From the NCBI GenBank assembly GCA_026393835.1, contig JAPKZK010000041.1:92956-156955 (forward strand): a stretch of DNA of 64,000 nucleotides. The letters run 5' to 3'. This DNA comes from Candidatus Aminicenantota bacterium. Lineage in GTDB: Bacteria; Acidobacteriota; Aminicenantia; UBA2199. The notes beneath the pieces were generated by a model. That model was not told the origin of the DNA. It did not search any database and saw only the letters and a list, made by a program, of their open reading frames with translations. The translations under genes were made by a program, and so were the position numbers. Below, piece by piece: positions 34,101 to 42,872 of this stretch (position 1 is its first letter; the number at the start of each line of letters is the position of its first letter).

Positions 34101-35120
34101 ATGAATGATCTAATTCTCAATGAACTCTCTTACCCGTTTAAAAACAAATATGACGCGATTGCCGGGATAAAAACATTTATCGAAACTTTCGGGGCAGCCT
34201 CGACGTTGGGGCTTACTCGATTGAGAATACATGAAAATATTGGTAAAAAATTATACCGATTGGAAATAGCTCCCGGTTATTACGTTTCTGACTGGCTGAA
34301 TTCTCCTTGCGACCAACAAACCGCTGCCGGTGAAACAGCTAAGAAAGAAGCATCGCCTTTCGATTTGAGAAATCGTTTTAGAGAAATCACTGCCAACGCC
34401 CCATTTATAACCGATTATGAACCCATTGAAAAAGAAGAATTTGACCGCTCGTCTTTTGAAATTGCCTTGAGCGGTGGAGAAACAAAGGCAGCAGAAGGAT
34501 TGGGTACGGCTTTTTTATTGGATACCATTGCCATGAGTTTTCTTTCGGGCTCATTTTGGGATACGTGTAAAATCGAGCGATTGAAACGCTATGTAATAAA
34601 AGAAGACGGCGGCGATTATGAGGAGTTCGTCGAAGTCAGGCACGTCTCGCGACCGGCGCATATAGAGACTCATCGGCAATGGAGCGATAAGAAAAAACGT
34701 GAAAGTTTAAAAACTGCCGGAGATTTATGGGACCGGCGGGAAGAATTCTTTCCGCACCTTGTTTTATGCGGCAGTATCGAACAGCAATTAAAAACGATTA
34801 TCGGGATTGGATCGAGTTATTTCAATCAACTCATCGATAGGTTGAAACTTCTTGACGCCTATGCGAAAAATTGGACTTCCGGCAGTTTCAGTGAGAGCGA
34901 AGTCAAAAAAAGTTACGGTTTAGATGTAAGCGGGGAAAGCCCTTATACAATGAAAAAATATGGCAATCAGCGTCGATTCAGGTTGCCTGACGGTCGAAAA
35001 GAGTATTTTGAGATGCATATAAAAACCGGGCAACTTCGATTCCATTTTTTCCCGGATGAAGAGACTCATCGGATTTATGTGGGCTATATCGGTCCTCATC
35101 TCAGGACCATTACCGATTGA
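34101..35120 (+). CDS. unknown third component of the DUF262/DUF3696 module
   Basis: This 339-residue protein has no signal peptide. The N-terminal half is rich in short helices (YDAIAGIKTFIETFGAASTL), the middle has a conserved-looking HIETHRQWSDKKKRE, and the C-terminal strand-rich end reads FRLPDGRKEYFEMHIKTGQL...RIYVGYIGPHLRTI. I do not recognise a catalytic motif with certainty. The histidine/aspartate-rich centre could hide a nuclease. Three-gene AAA plus DUF262 sets exist among catalogued antiphage systems (Menshen comes to mind), but I cannot verify membership. It starts 2 bases after the ATPase stop. Confidence 0.7.
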   Translation: MNDLILNELSYPFKNKYDAIAGIKTFIETFGAASTLGLTRLRIHENIGKKLYRLEIAPGYYVSDWLNSPCDQQTAAGETAKKEASPFDLRNRFREITANAPFITDYEPIEKEEFDRSSFEIALSGGETKAAEGLGTAFLLDTIAMSFLSGSFWDTCKIERLKRYVIKEDGGDYEEFVEVRHVSRPAHIETHRQWSDKKKRESLKTAGDLWDRREEFFPHLVLCGSIEQQLKTIIGIGSSYFNQLIDRLKLLDAYAKNWTSGSFSESEVKKSYGLDVSGESPYTMKKYGNQRRFRLPDGRKEYFEMHIKTGQLRFHFFPDEETHRIYVGYIGPHLRTITD

Positions 35121-35224
35121 TCTAACCAAAAAATCAGGCGGTACGCGCTTTGGCGCATCTGTTGAGTGAGGGCTATAAAATTGGCCTGCCCCTACTATCT
35201 CTTTCTGAACCGGCGCGGGATTTC

Positions 35225-35917
35225 CGCGTATGTACACCAAATTTCCGTGCATGTGAACGAGGGTCCCGTGCATCTGCGCGCAAGGATTGTTTAGGTGATT
35301 TTGGAAATTTTTCACCTGGCGTCAAAGTAAAATCAGGTGATGTCAACCTTTTTTCATCTGGTGTCAAGGTGAAATCAGATGATGTCAATCGTTTTTCATC
35401 TGATTTTATAGTGACATCACCTGATTTTAGATTGTTTTCATCTGCGCGGAAAGATTTTTCAGGTGATTTTACAAATTTTTCAGATGATTTTGGAAATTTT
35501 TCATCTGAATCAAAGTTTGTTTCATGTGATTCAAGAGTTGTTTCATGTGATTCGACTTTTGATTCAGAGGAATCAAAAGATGATTTACGTGATTCATGTT
35601 TTGTTTCAGGTGATTTCAATGTTGTTTCAGGTGATTTTTATTTTGTTTCATCTGATTTTAAAGAATTTTCATGTGCACGGAGCTTCCGTGCATGTGCACG
35701 AAGTGTCCGTGCATGTGCACGAGGTCTCCGTGCATGTGCACGAGGTCTCCGTGCATGTGCGCGAGGTCTCCGTGCATGTGCGCGAGGTCCCCGTGCATGT
35801 GCGCGAAGTCTCCGTGCATGTACGCGAGGTCCCCGTGCATGTGCACGAAGTGTCCGTGCATGTGCGCGAGGTCCCCGTGCATGTGCACGAAGCCCCCGTG
35901 CATGTGCGCGAGGCTTC
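35225..35917 (+). repeat. tandem array B: 33 contiguous 21-bp units with CANNTG core
   Basis: All 33 units keep exact 21-bp register. Positions 5-10 of nearly every unit form CANNTG (CATCTG, CAGGTG, CACCTG, CAGATG, CATGTG). The first 22 units are mainly TCANNTGATTT type; the last 11 (35687-35917) are CGTGCATGTGCACG, a 14-bp inverted repeat, plus seven variable bases. All reading frames on both strands are largely open, so coding in any frame cannot be inferred. The 783-bp plus-strand frame 35150-35932 is the longest. A GC-rich terminator follows at 35993. Confidence 0.93.
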
Positions 35918-35992
35918 CGTGCCACTTCATGAAAACTCTGAAAACGTTGAATCAGAAGCTGTGGGGGGGGAATCAGGATTATTTTAAGGGGT

Positions 35993-36015
35993 GGCCGCGC
36001 CGCGGCCTTTCTTTT
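35993..36015 (+). terminator. Rho-independent terminator after array B
   Basis: GGCCG-CGCCG-CGGCC stem-loop followed by TTTCTTTTT. It implies that array B is transcribed rightward and that the STAND gene has its own promoter (a TATAAT lies at 36031-36036). Confidence 0.7.
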
Positions 36016-36079
36016 TAGGGCCTTATTGTGTTATAATCCCTTACTGCAATCTGCTTTTATGTTTGCTGGAGGTAGACGT

Positions 36080-39000
36080 ATGGCAACGGCGGGACTGACA
36101 TGGCTGCACCTTTCGGATTGGCATCAAAAAGGTATGGATTTCGACCGCAAAGTGGTCCGGGACGCTTTAGTGGATGATATTAAGAAGCGCCGGGATATCC
36201 ACCCGGACCTGGAATACCTGGATTTTATGGTCTTTAGCGGCGACCTGGCTTTTAACGGCAAAAAAGAAGAATATCAAGCGGCGGCAGAACACTTCCTGGC
36301 TCCCGTATTAGCCGCCGCCGAACTTGATAAAAGCCGCCTCTTTATCGTCCCGGGAAACCACGACCTGGACCGCGACTCATTTGAACTGCTTCCCCCAGGC
36401 ATTCAAAAACCCTTGACCGATGCGGAAAAAATAAAGTACTGGCTGGAGGATAATGAAAGAAGAGAGCGAATGCTTTCTCCATTCAAGGCATTTAATGAAT
36501 TTGTAAACTCTTATGCCGACGGGAATTTTTCCGCTTATGCCGGAAGTCGCCAACTTACTATTGGCGGGAAAACGATCGCACTGCTGGGCTTCAATTCCGC
36601 CTTGATGTGCGGGCGCAATCGTGATAAAAAGAAAAAGATCGATGATAAGGGCAAGATCATGGTCGGTGAACCCCAGGTTTACGAGCTATTGAAAAAACAC
36701 GGGGATGCGGATTTACGCATCGTGGTGCTGCATCATCCTTTCGATTGGCTGACGGAACAGGATTGTAACGGGGTGGAAATCCGGCTGAAAAAAGAGGCCC
36801 ATTTTATATTATGCGGCCACCAGCACCGGCCCAAAGTAACCATTGAAACCGGGACCGATGGCAGTTGTATTTTAATTCCTGCCGGGGCTTCTTATGACCG
36901 CCGCAAAGTTTCCGATCAGCAGTATAATAATTCCTATAATTTCGTCCATCTTGATTTTGAGAACCAAAAAGGGGAGGTTTTTTTGCGCTGCTGGAGCGAT
37001 CGCAATAATAGGTGGCGGGAAGATATCGACGCCTGTTCAAATAATGGTCGTTTTGCTTTTCCTTTTCCTAAAGGGATATCCACCTTAAAAAGCACCAAAC
37101 CTTCATACGAATCAATTACCCTGGAAGAGACGGACAAAAACGAGACAACAGTTACTAGGACCGTTGTCCCCGCTGTGAATTATCACCCGGATAATCCGGT
37201 GTTTAATGTACCGTTCCGGGCCAAAGGCGACGGCATGGTAGGGCGCGAAGAAGCCTTGCAAAAAGTGCGCGAACAATTAACCGCGGGTCAGCAAACTGCC
37301 ATCGGTTATACGGCTGCCTTTCAAGGTCTGGGCGGCCTGGGGAAAACTCAATTGGCCGTGGAATATGCACACCGGTTCCGCGATGAATATCCACTGGGAG
37401 TTCTGTGGATAAACGCGGATCAGGAGATCGAACCCCAATTGATTGAAATGGCCAAACAAGGCTGTTGGATTCACCCGGATTCAAAACCCCAGGATATTCT
37501 GGAAATTGCCAAACAGCGTTTGCAAAACCGGTCCGAATGCCTGGTTATTTTCGATAATGTCGAGGACCGGGCGGCCATTGAGCCGTATTTACCGGTAGTG
37601 GACGCAGAACCCCATTTATTGCTCACCAGTCGCGCTTTTCAGGAAGGATTCGTCCTCATCGATATCGCGTTATTGGATGAGGCGCTTTCTTTTCAATTGC
37701 TGTTGAAGGAATCCGGCCGGGATATCAATTCACTTTCTGAACTCGAACAAAAAGCCGGACGAGAGATAGTAGATAAATTGGGTGGTTTGCCCCTGGCAAT
37801 TGAAATAGCCGGGGCGTATTTAAATCATTTAAAGGGCTGTACGTTCCAAAGCTACCGGGATTTCCTGGCCGAGAATTTAAGAGAGGCCATGAAAGGTGTA
37901 TTGCTCTCGAGTTTTACCGGGCATGAGAAGGACCTTTTCCTGACTTTACAGGTAAGCAAACCGGTTTTGGCGCAGGCGCCGTTATTAAACGACATCCTGG
38001 ATATCCTGGCCTGGAGTGGGACCGCTTTTATGGGAATTTCCTTGTTGGCGGCGCTCCTGGGTAAGACAGAAGCCGAGTTATTCACACCGCTGCATTTAGG
38101 GGAGTCGCTGCATTTGCTGCAAAAAACGCCGGAGAAGGAGCGATATGATATTCATCGTTTGGTCCGCCAGGTAAGACAAGAACAATCACCGCTTACCCAA
38201 CGGGAGCAATGGATTAAAGAAGTCTGCCAACGGTTGGGGGACTGGTTCGAGGAAAGAATAGAAGAATTCACTCACTTACCTGCCTTTGAAGCGGAGATGG
38301 ATCATTTGAAACAATGGTTGGAGCATGTAAGACCTTATCATTCGGTTCATTCTGCCCGTTTAACCTGGCTGCAAATGTATCCACCTTATTACTGGGGAAA
38401 ATACCGTGAGGCCCAACAGTTGGTGCAGTCTGCATTTACCTTACTGTCTGAAAATTCAGAAGAAGATTTAAGATTAAAGGCCAATATTCTAAATGACTTA
38501 GGAACCATGTATTTGAAATTAGGAGAAAACCAAAAAGCTTTGGAAAACCAAATGCAATCATTAGAAATTCGTCAAATACTTTTTGGAGAACAACATCCAG
38601 ATACGACTATATCTTACAATAATGTAGGTAGCATTCACGTAGCGTTTGGGAATTATGAAAAAGCCCTCGAATATAAGCTTCGAGCCCTAAAAATTTGCCT
38701 ACAAATCTTTGGGAAGCAACATCCAATTACATCTACTATTTTAAATAATGTTGGGGGAGCTTACGGAGATTTGGGAGAACAAGAAAAAGCTCTGGAATAT
38801 CAGCTTCAAGCTCTGGAAATTCAAAAACAACTATTTGGAGAGCAGCATCCAATTACTGCGGCTATTATCAACAATGTTGGAGATGCTTACGGAAATTTAA
38901 ATAAGCACGAAAAAGCTTTGGAATATAAACTTCGAGCTCTCGAAATTTTACGAAAACTTCTTGGCGAACGTCATCCGGATACTGCATCCTTATTTCAGAG

Positions 39001-39310
39001 TGTTGGCTATACTTATTTGCATTTTGAAAAGCCAAAAGAAGCGCTGGATTATTTTATCCAAGCATTTGATATTCGCTACAAACTCTTGGGAGCGCTTCAC
39101 CAAGAAACAGTTGGTACATTCGGAACAATGATAAATTCATTCATCAGTCTCAAAGAAAAAATCGGATTGAGCATAGATGAATATTTAAAATGCGTACCCC
39201 AAGATCACTCAATTTACAAAGTTCTTTCCGGCTTAAAAAAACTCCTGCAAAATGAAAAAAGAAAAAACCTCCATGGCATGCCGGGGAAAAAGAAGAAGAG
39301 GAAAAGGTGA
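36080..39310 (+). CDS. STAND protein: calcineurin-like phosphoesterase - NB-ARC - TPR
   Basis: This 1076-residue protein has three parts. Residues ~5-260 form a metallophosphoesterase with all metal motifs (LHLSDWH, FSGDLAFNG, VPGNHDLD, VLHHPFD, CGHQHRP). Residues ~390-640 form an NB-ARC NTPase with P-loop FQGLGGLGKTQLAVEYA, VIFDNVED and HLLLTSR, ending in a GLPLAIEIAGAYL helix. From ~780 on there are kinesin-light-chain-type TPRs (GTMYLKLGENQKALE, repeated at ~42-residue steps). This is an effector-switch-sensor layout of bacterial STAND immune proteins (Avs-like). GGAGG lies before ATG 36080. The C-terminus is LHGMPGKKKKRKR; that 3' end recurs at 39865. Confidence 0.88.
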   Translation: MATAGLTWLHLSDWHQKGMDFDRKVVRDALVDDIKKRRDIHPDLEYLDFMVFSGDLAFNGKKEEYQAAAEHFLAPVLAAAELDKSRLFIVPGNHDLDRDSFELLPPGIQKPLTDAEKIKYWLEDNERRERMLSPFKAFNEFVNSYADGNFSAYAGSRQLTIGGKTIALLGFNSALMCGRNRDKKKKIDDKGKIMVGEPQVYELLKKHGDADLRIVVLHHPFDWLTEQDCNGVEIRLKKEAHFILCGHQHRPKVTIETGTDGSCILIPAGASYDRRKVSDQQYNNSYNFVHLDFENQKGEVFLRCWSDRNNRWREDIDACSNNGRFAFPFPKGISTLKSTKPSYESITLEETDKNETTVTRTVVPAVNYHPDNPVFNVPFRAKGDGMVGREEALQKVREQLTAGQQTAIGYTAAFQGLGGLGKTQLAVEYAHRFRDEYPLGVLWINADQEIEPQLIEMAKQGCWIHPDSKPQDILEIAKQRLQNRSECLVIFDNVEDRAAIEPYLPVVDAEPHLLLTSRAFQEGFVLIDIALLDEALSFQLLLKESGRDINSLSELEQKAGREIVDKLGGLPLAIEIAGAYLNHLKGCTFQSYRDFLAENLREAMKGVLLSSFTGHEKDLFLTLQVSKPVLAQAPLLNDILDILAWSGTAFMGISLLAALLGKTEAELFTPLHLGESLHLLQKTPEKERYDIHRLVRQVRQEQSPLTQREQWIKEVCQRLGDWFEERIEEFTHLPAFEAEMDHLKQWLEHVRPYHSVHSARLTWLQMYPPYYWGKYREAQQLVQSAFTLLSENSEEDLRLKANILNDLGTMYLKLGENQKALENQMQSLEIRQILFGEQHPDTTISYNNVGSIHVAFGNYEKALEYKLRALKICLQIFGKQHPITSTILNNVGGAYGDLGEQEKALEYQLQALEIQKQLFGEQHPITAAIINNVGDAYGNLNKHEKALEYKLRALEILRKLLGERHPDTASLFQSVGYTYLHFEKPKEALDYFIQAFDIRYKLLGALHQETVGTFGTMINSFISLKEKIGLSIDEYLKCVPQDHSIYKVLSGLKKLLQNEKRKNLHGMPGKKKKRKR
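39267..39290 (+). repeat. STAND-gene 3'-end direct repeat, copy 1
   Basis: A 24-bp stretch, ACCTCCATGGCATGCC then GGGGAAAA, inside the last codons of the STAND gene. It is identical to 39865-39888. Confidence 0.88.
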
Positions 39311-39508
39311 GCGGTAGATTGGTTAGTGGTTAATGGTGAGTGGTGAGTGGCGTCCTTCGGACTCTTTTTCTACGCCTGCGGCGAAGAACGCATCGAGGAG
39401 TTAGGGGGCAGGAGGGATCAATGAGCAGGAAAAAAGAATTTCCAGGCGAATCAGTTGACAAGTAGAGAGAGTTATAATACTATATCTAAAAACATGACGA
39501 GGTAAAAT

Positions 39509-39817
39509 ATGAACCAGGTAAAATTGCTCGGAAACCTGATAAGACCGCTTATTGTGGCCGGTATATACAAAGATGAAAGCTCTGCGTTGAAAGCAATTAT
39601 TGTGGATTATATCGACAAAAAAATAGCGGAGTATGATGCGATTATTAGCAATTTCCGGGGAAAATACAAGAGAGATTTCGATGCCTTCACAAAAGACTTG
39701 ACCAACAGCGCGAATATGGATGCAGAAGATGATTGGATGGAGTGGAAAGGCGCAATAGAGATGAGAAACAGTTGGTCGGAAGCTTATCAACTTTCAATTC
39801 ATGGAAAAGCCGCTTAA
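39509..39817 (+). CDS. putative antitoxin, paralogue of the 201-509 protein
   Basis: This 102-residue helical protein has AVID-like N-terminal segments (IVAGIYKDESSALKAIIVDY) typical of ribbon-helix-helix antitoxins. Its C-terminus (DAEDDWMEWKGAIEMRNSW) matches that of the TumE partner at 201-509. GAGG precedes the ATG. A TTGACA (39455-39460) lies 17 bases before TACTAT, so the module has its own promoter. The cognate toxin gene that overlaps its stop is broken after ~20 codons. Confidence 0.75.
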   Translation: MNQVKLLGNLIRPLIVAGIYKDESSALKAIIVDYIDKKIAEYDAIISNFRGKYKRDFDAFTKDLTNSANMDAEDDWMEWKGAIEMRNSWSEAYQLSIHGKAA

Positions 39818-39908
39818 TTTAACCAGCCTTTATAAAAATTTGATCGATTCCCTTGCAAGAATAGACCTCCATGGCATGCCGGGGAAAAGAAGAAAAGAAA
39901 ATAATTGA
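39801..39908 (+). pseudogene. toxin start fused to the duplicated STAND 3' end
   Basis: The frame starts with ATG overlapping the antitoxin's end and reads MEKPLNLTSLYKNLIDSLAR. It then switches into IDLHGMPGKRRKENN and TGA, the duplicated STAND C-terminus in its native frame. Only the first ~20 residues of the toxin remain. The junction marks where the far border of the cassette lies. Confidence 0.75.
39865..39888 (+). repeat. STAND-gene 3'-end direct repeat, copy 2
   Basis: Identical to 39267-39290 and in the same reading frame. It closes the cassette that holds the antitoxin and truncated toxin. Confidence 0.88.
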
Positions 39909-40056
39909 GATTAGGGGCCAGGACCATTATTCGCCTGAAACTGTTTTTCCCCAACTCGCCGCAGGCGTTTGAAATTTGTCCGAAGGACACCCTTTGAAAT
40001 TATCTTATCCCGGAACGATTGAAAAAGACCGGTAAAAATATTATAATTGAAGGGCA

Positions 40057-40176
40057 ATGAAAAACACAACCACCGATATCCAAAACATTAACGACAGCTT
40101 CTTCCACAAAATCTTCGACTCCCCTGAAAACGCCCGGGATTTCCTGGAACTTAAAGGACATTTTGGACAAAACTAA
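40057..40176 (+). pseudogene. N-terminal remnant of an Rpn nuclease
   Basis: The 39-codon frame (NINDSFFHKIFDSPENARDF then LELKGHFGQN and stop) matches the conserved start of Rpn/transposase_31 proteins. The ~230-residue nuclease core that should follow is deleted, and the C-terminal part continues as a separate ORF at 40199. TTGAAA (40019) and TATAAT (40042-40047) with 17-nt spacing form a promoter upstream. Confidence 0.75.
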
Positions 40177-40198
40177 AATAGAAGGAGGTGATATCATC

Positions 40199-40411
40199 AT
40201 GCCAACCTTAGCTCAACAATTTAGAGAAGAGTTTAGAGAAGAGTTTATCGAAACCCTTGGCCCGGAATTGAAAAAAGAAGGGATAAAAGAAGGGAAAAAA
40301 GAAGAGAAGTTTGAAATAGCCAGGCGAATGCTCTTAAATAATTTCTCACTGGACAAGGTGATACTTAGTACCGGACTAACAAAGAGAGAGATAAAGACAT
40401 TGATCAACTAA
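40199..40411 (+). CDS. small Rpn C-terminal protein (RpnS-like) with perfect Shine-Dalgarno
   Basis: This 70-residue protein starts MPTLAQQFREEFREEF, has a lysine/glutamate coil (LKKEGIKEGKKEEKFE) and ends ARRMLLNNFSLDKVILSTGL, the oligomerising C-terminal domain of Rpn proteins. Its start is preceded by AAGGAGGTGAT, the full 16S rRNA complement, ten bases from the ATG after AGGAGG. Rpn genes are known to produce such a small product from an internal start that neutralises the toxic full-length nuclease. Here the nuclease is gone and the small product is left. Confidence 0.75.
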   Translation: MPTLAQQFREEFREEFIETLGPELKKEGIKEGKKEEKFEIARRMLLNNFSLDKVILSTGLTKREIKTLIN

Positions 40412-40568
40412 TCATATTAAAGCGAAATATTGGAATCATTCTCCTGGAACTGTTTTTCCCCCCACCTTTTTACTAATACTCTGAGAAAGCGTGCAAAAAA
40501 AACAAAGATTTGAGACACTGTCTTCAATGAAGGAAAACCCAGGGCCGTGCAAAGAGGGTTGGGGCGCC

Positions 40569-40594
40569 GCCCCATTTTGAAAAAAGGTGGGGCC
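40569..40594 (+). repeat. intergenic hairpin repeat, copy 3
   Basis: CCCCATTTT / AAAAGGTGGGG imperfect inverted repeat flanked by GGGGCGCCGCCCC and CAAAAACTTTT. Same family as 14993-15014 and 18601-18622. Confidence 0.6.
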
Positions 40595-40663
40595 AAAAAC
40601 TTTTATTTAATTCACTTTATAAAGGGGAATTTTCAAAAAATAAGACGTAAATACCGCAAACGC

Positions 40664-40691
40664 TTGACACGGGATTGGATTCGGATATAAT
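40664..40691 (+). promoter_or_regulatory. consensus promoter of rel, leaderless type
   Basis: TTGACA (40664-40669), 16-nt spacer, TATAAT (40686-40691), seven bases before GTG 40699. It overlaps a TTG at 40675 and so excludes that as the start. Confidence 0.8.
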
Positions 40692-40698
40692 TAATACT

Positions 40699-42864
40699 GT
40701 GCAGATTAAGGACGATTCTCATAAAATGATAAAACGATTCTTTGAACTCCAGGAGAGGGTGCTGAGTTACCATCCTGACGCCAATACGGATTTATTAAAA
40801 AAAGCATACTCAGTTGCGGCGGACGCCCATATTAACCAGAAACGCGCCACCAACGAACCTTACATTATCCATCCGCTGAAAGTAGCGGCCACATTGGCGG
40901 ATTTGAAACTGGACGATATCTCCATTGCCGCGGCCTTACTGCACGATGTAGTGGAAGATACCGCTTATACCCGCGAGGATATCGACCGGCTTTTCGGCAA
41001 GGAAATCAGCGACATCGTCTGGGGCGTTACGAAAATTTCAAAAATCTCCAACGTCGATTCGGAAAACGCCAAAGCGGAAACGTTAAAAAAAATGATCCTG
41101 GCCATGACCGGCGATGTCCGGGTGATTTTGATTAAACTGGCGGACCGCTACCATAATATCCTGACCCTGGATGCATTAACGCCGGAAAAACAAAAACGAA
41201 TCGCCCGCGAAACCCTGGATATCTACGCGCCCATTGCTTACCGCCTGGGCATGGGGAAAATAAGGATGGAACTGGAGGATATCTCGTTCAAGTACGCTTA
41301 CCCGGAAGATTATGAGCGTATCGCCGGGGAAGTCGACGCCCGGCGGGATTGGGCCAATGAAAAACTGGAAGGTATCAAAAAAGAACTGGAAGGCGTCCTG
41401 GAACATTTCAAGATTAATGGCGAGATTCAATACCGGATCAAACGGTTGATATCCATTTACCGGAAACTCCACCGCCAGAATATTACCCTGGACCGCGTAT
41501 ATGATCTGCTGGCGCTTCGCATTATCACCGATACGGTGGAAAATTGTTACGCCCTGATGGGAGAGATTCACCAGCGGTGGACCTTTATCCCGGTGCGGTG
41601 GCGGGATTTTATTGCCACACCCAAGGCCAATGGGTACCAGTCCATCCACACCACGGTAATGACTAAAGAAGGACTTATGTTCGAGATACAGATTCGCACC
41701 CGCGAGATGCACCGGATCGCCGAAGACGGGATTGCCGCCCACTGGAAATACAAAGAAGGCATCGCCTTTCTCGATAACGACCAGCGTCTCCAGTGGTTCA
41801 GGGACATGATCGAAACCCATAAAGAGAACCCCAATCCCAGGGAATTTCTCTCCATGGTAAAGGGAGACCTGATCCCCAACGAGGTGTATGTATTTACCCC
41901 CAAGGGAAAAGTCATCAACCTTAAAAAAGGCTCTACTCCCATCGATTTTGCCTATGCCATCCACAGCGAAATCGGCGACCACTGCAAAATGGCCATTGTA
42001 AACGAATCCCTTGTGCCCCTGAAAACGCAATTAAATTCCGGCGATGTGCTGGAGATCATTACCTCGAAGGAAATCAACCCCAGTATCGATTGGCTGAAAT
42101 ACGCGGTCACCAGTAAGGCCAAAAAAAAGATAATGAGCTATATCCAGAGAAAAGAATTCGCTCAATACGAGGATAGGGGAAGACGTATCTGGAACCGGAT
42201 TCTACGCGAATACAGGCGAAAATACAACTTGAAATTATCGGAACAGGAGATCGTAGACCGGGTTCGCAATATTCATTGTACGGATATGGATAACTTTTTC
42301 AGGTCCGTGGGCTCCAACAATAAAATTCTCGATAAAGGGGGTTTAAAAAAACTTTTCCCGGAAATTAGCCCGAAAGATATCGAACCGGAAAGAAAACCGG
42401 TTAAAAGAATTTCCCAGTTGTACCGGCTGGTGAATGTGGAGGGCTACCGGGATGTGGATGTTAGTTTTGCCCGGTGCTGTAATCCCATTAAGGGGGATAA
42501 GATTGCCGGGTTTATCACAAAGAACCGCGGTTTGGTAATCCACAAAGAGAGCTGCGCCAATTTAAGGTATGTAATGCCCACGAGACGTCTGCAGGTCAAC
42601 TGGAATGTGGAAGTGGCCGATTATTCCTACGAAGTCCGCTATGACCTGGTGGTTATCGATAAACCCGGACTACTGAGCGCTATTTCTACCATTATTGCCG
42701 GTTATAATTCCAACATCCGGAGAATTGAAAACGAAAACATCAGCCAACAAATGAATAAATTAAAAATCACTTTCGAAGTGAAAGATACATCTCAATTAAG
42801 TAAGATCGAAGAGGAATTAAAGTCGGTAAAAAATGTCTTCCAGATCATCCGGAAGAAGGTATAG
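40699..42864 (+). CDS. rel: bifunctional (p)ppGpp synthetase/hydrolase (RelA/SpoT family)
   Basis: This ~721-residue stringent-response enzyme has the HD hydrolase domain (YIIHPLKVAATLADLKL, AALLHDVVEDT), synthetase domain (VYDLLALRIIT, TPKANGYQSIHTTV, EIQIRT), TGS domain (EVYVFTPKGKVINLKKG, PIDFAYAIHSEIGDHC), a zinc-finger-like CCNPIKGD segment and a C-terminal ACT domain. Both catalytic halves look intact. Starts considered are TTG 40675 (inside the promoter), GTG 40699 (leaderless) and ATG 40726 (AAGGA 13 bases upstream). GTG 40699 fits the leaderless pattern of the window; ATG 40726 is a close alternative. Confidence 0.93.
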   Translation: MQIKDDSHKMIKRFFELQERVLSYHPDANTDLLKKAYSVAADAHINQKRATNEPYIIHPLKVAATLADLKLDDISIAAALLHDVVEDTAYTREDIDRLFGKEISDIVWGVTKISKISNVDSENAKAETLKKMILAMTGDVRVILIKLADRYHNILTLDALTPEKQKRIARETLDIYAPIAYRLGMGKIRMELEDISFKYAYPEDYERIAGEVDARRDWANEKLEGIKKELEGVLEHFKINGEIQYRIKRLISIYRKLHRQNITLDRVYDLLALRIITDTVENCYALMGEIHQRWTFIPVRWRDFIATPKANGYQSIHTTVMTKEGLMFEIQIRTREMHRIAEDGIAAHWKYKEGIAFLDNDQRLQWFRDMIETHKENPNPREFLSMVKGDLIPNEVYVFTPKGKVINLKKGSTPIDFAYAIHSEIGDHCKMAIVNESLVPLKTQLNSGDVLEIITSKEINPSIDWLKYAVTSKAKKKIMSYIQRKEFAQYEDRGRRIWNRILREYRRKYNLKLSEQEIVDRVRNIHCTDMDNFFRSVGSNNKILDKGGLKKLFPEISPKDIEPERKPVKRISQLYRLVNVEGYRDVDVSFARCCNPIKGDKIAGFITKNRGLVIHKESCANLRYVMPTRRLQVNWNVEVADYSYEVRYDLVVIDKPGLLSAISTIIAGYNSNIRRIENENISQQMNKLKITFEVKDTSQLSKIEEELKSVKNVFQIIRKKV

Positions 42865-42872
42865 ATTTCTTA

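Noticed and set aside
35150..35932. A genuine 260-residue repeat protein across array B
   Set aside because: All frames on both strands are open because the period is a multiple of three. No ribosome binding site or start is convincing, so I listed only the DNA repeat.
40675..40698. TTG start for rel
   Set aside because: The codon lies between the -35 and -10 boxes of a consensus promoter, so it would not be in the mRNA.
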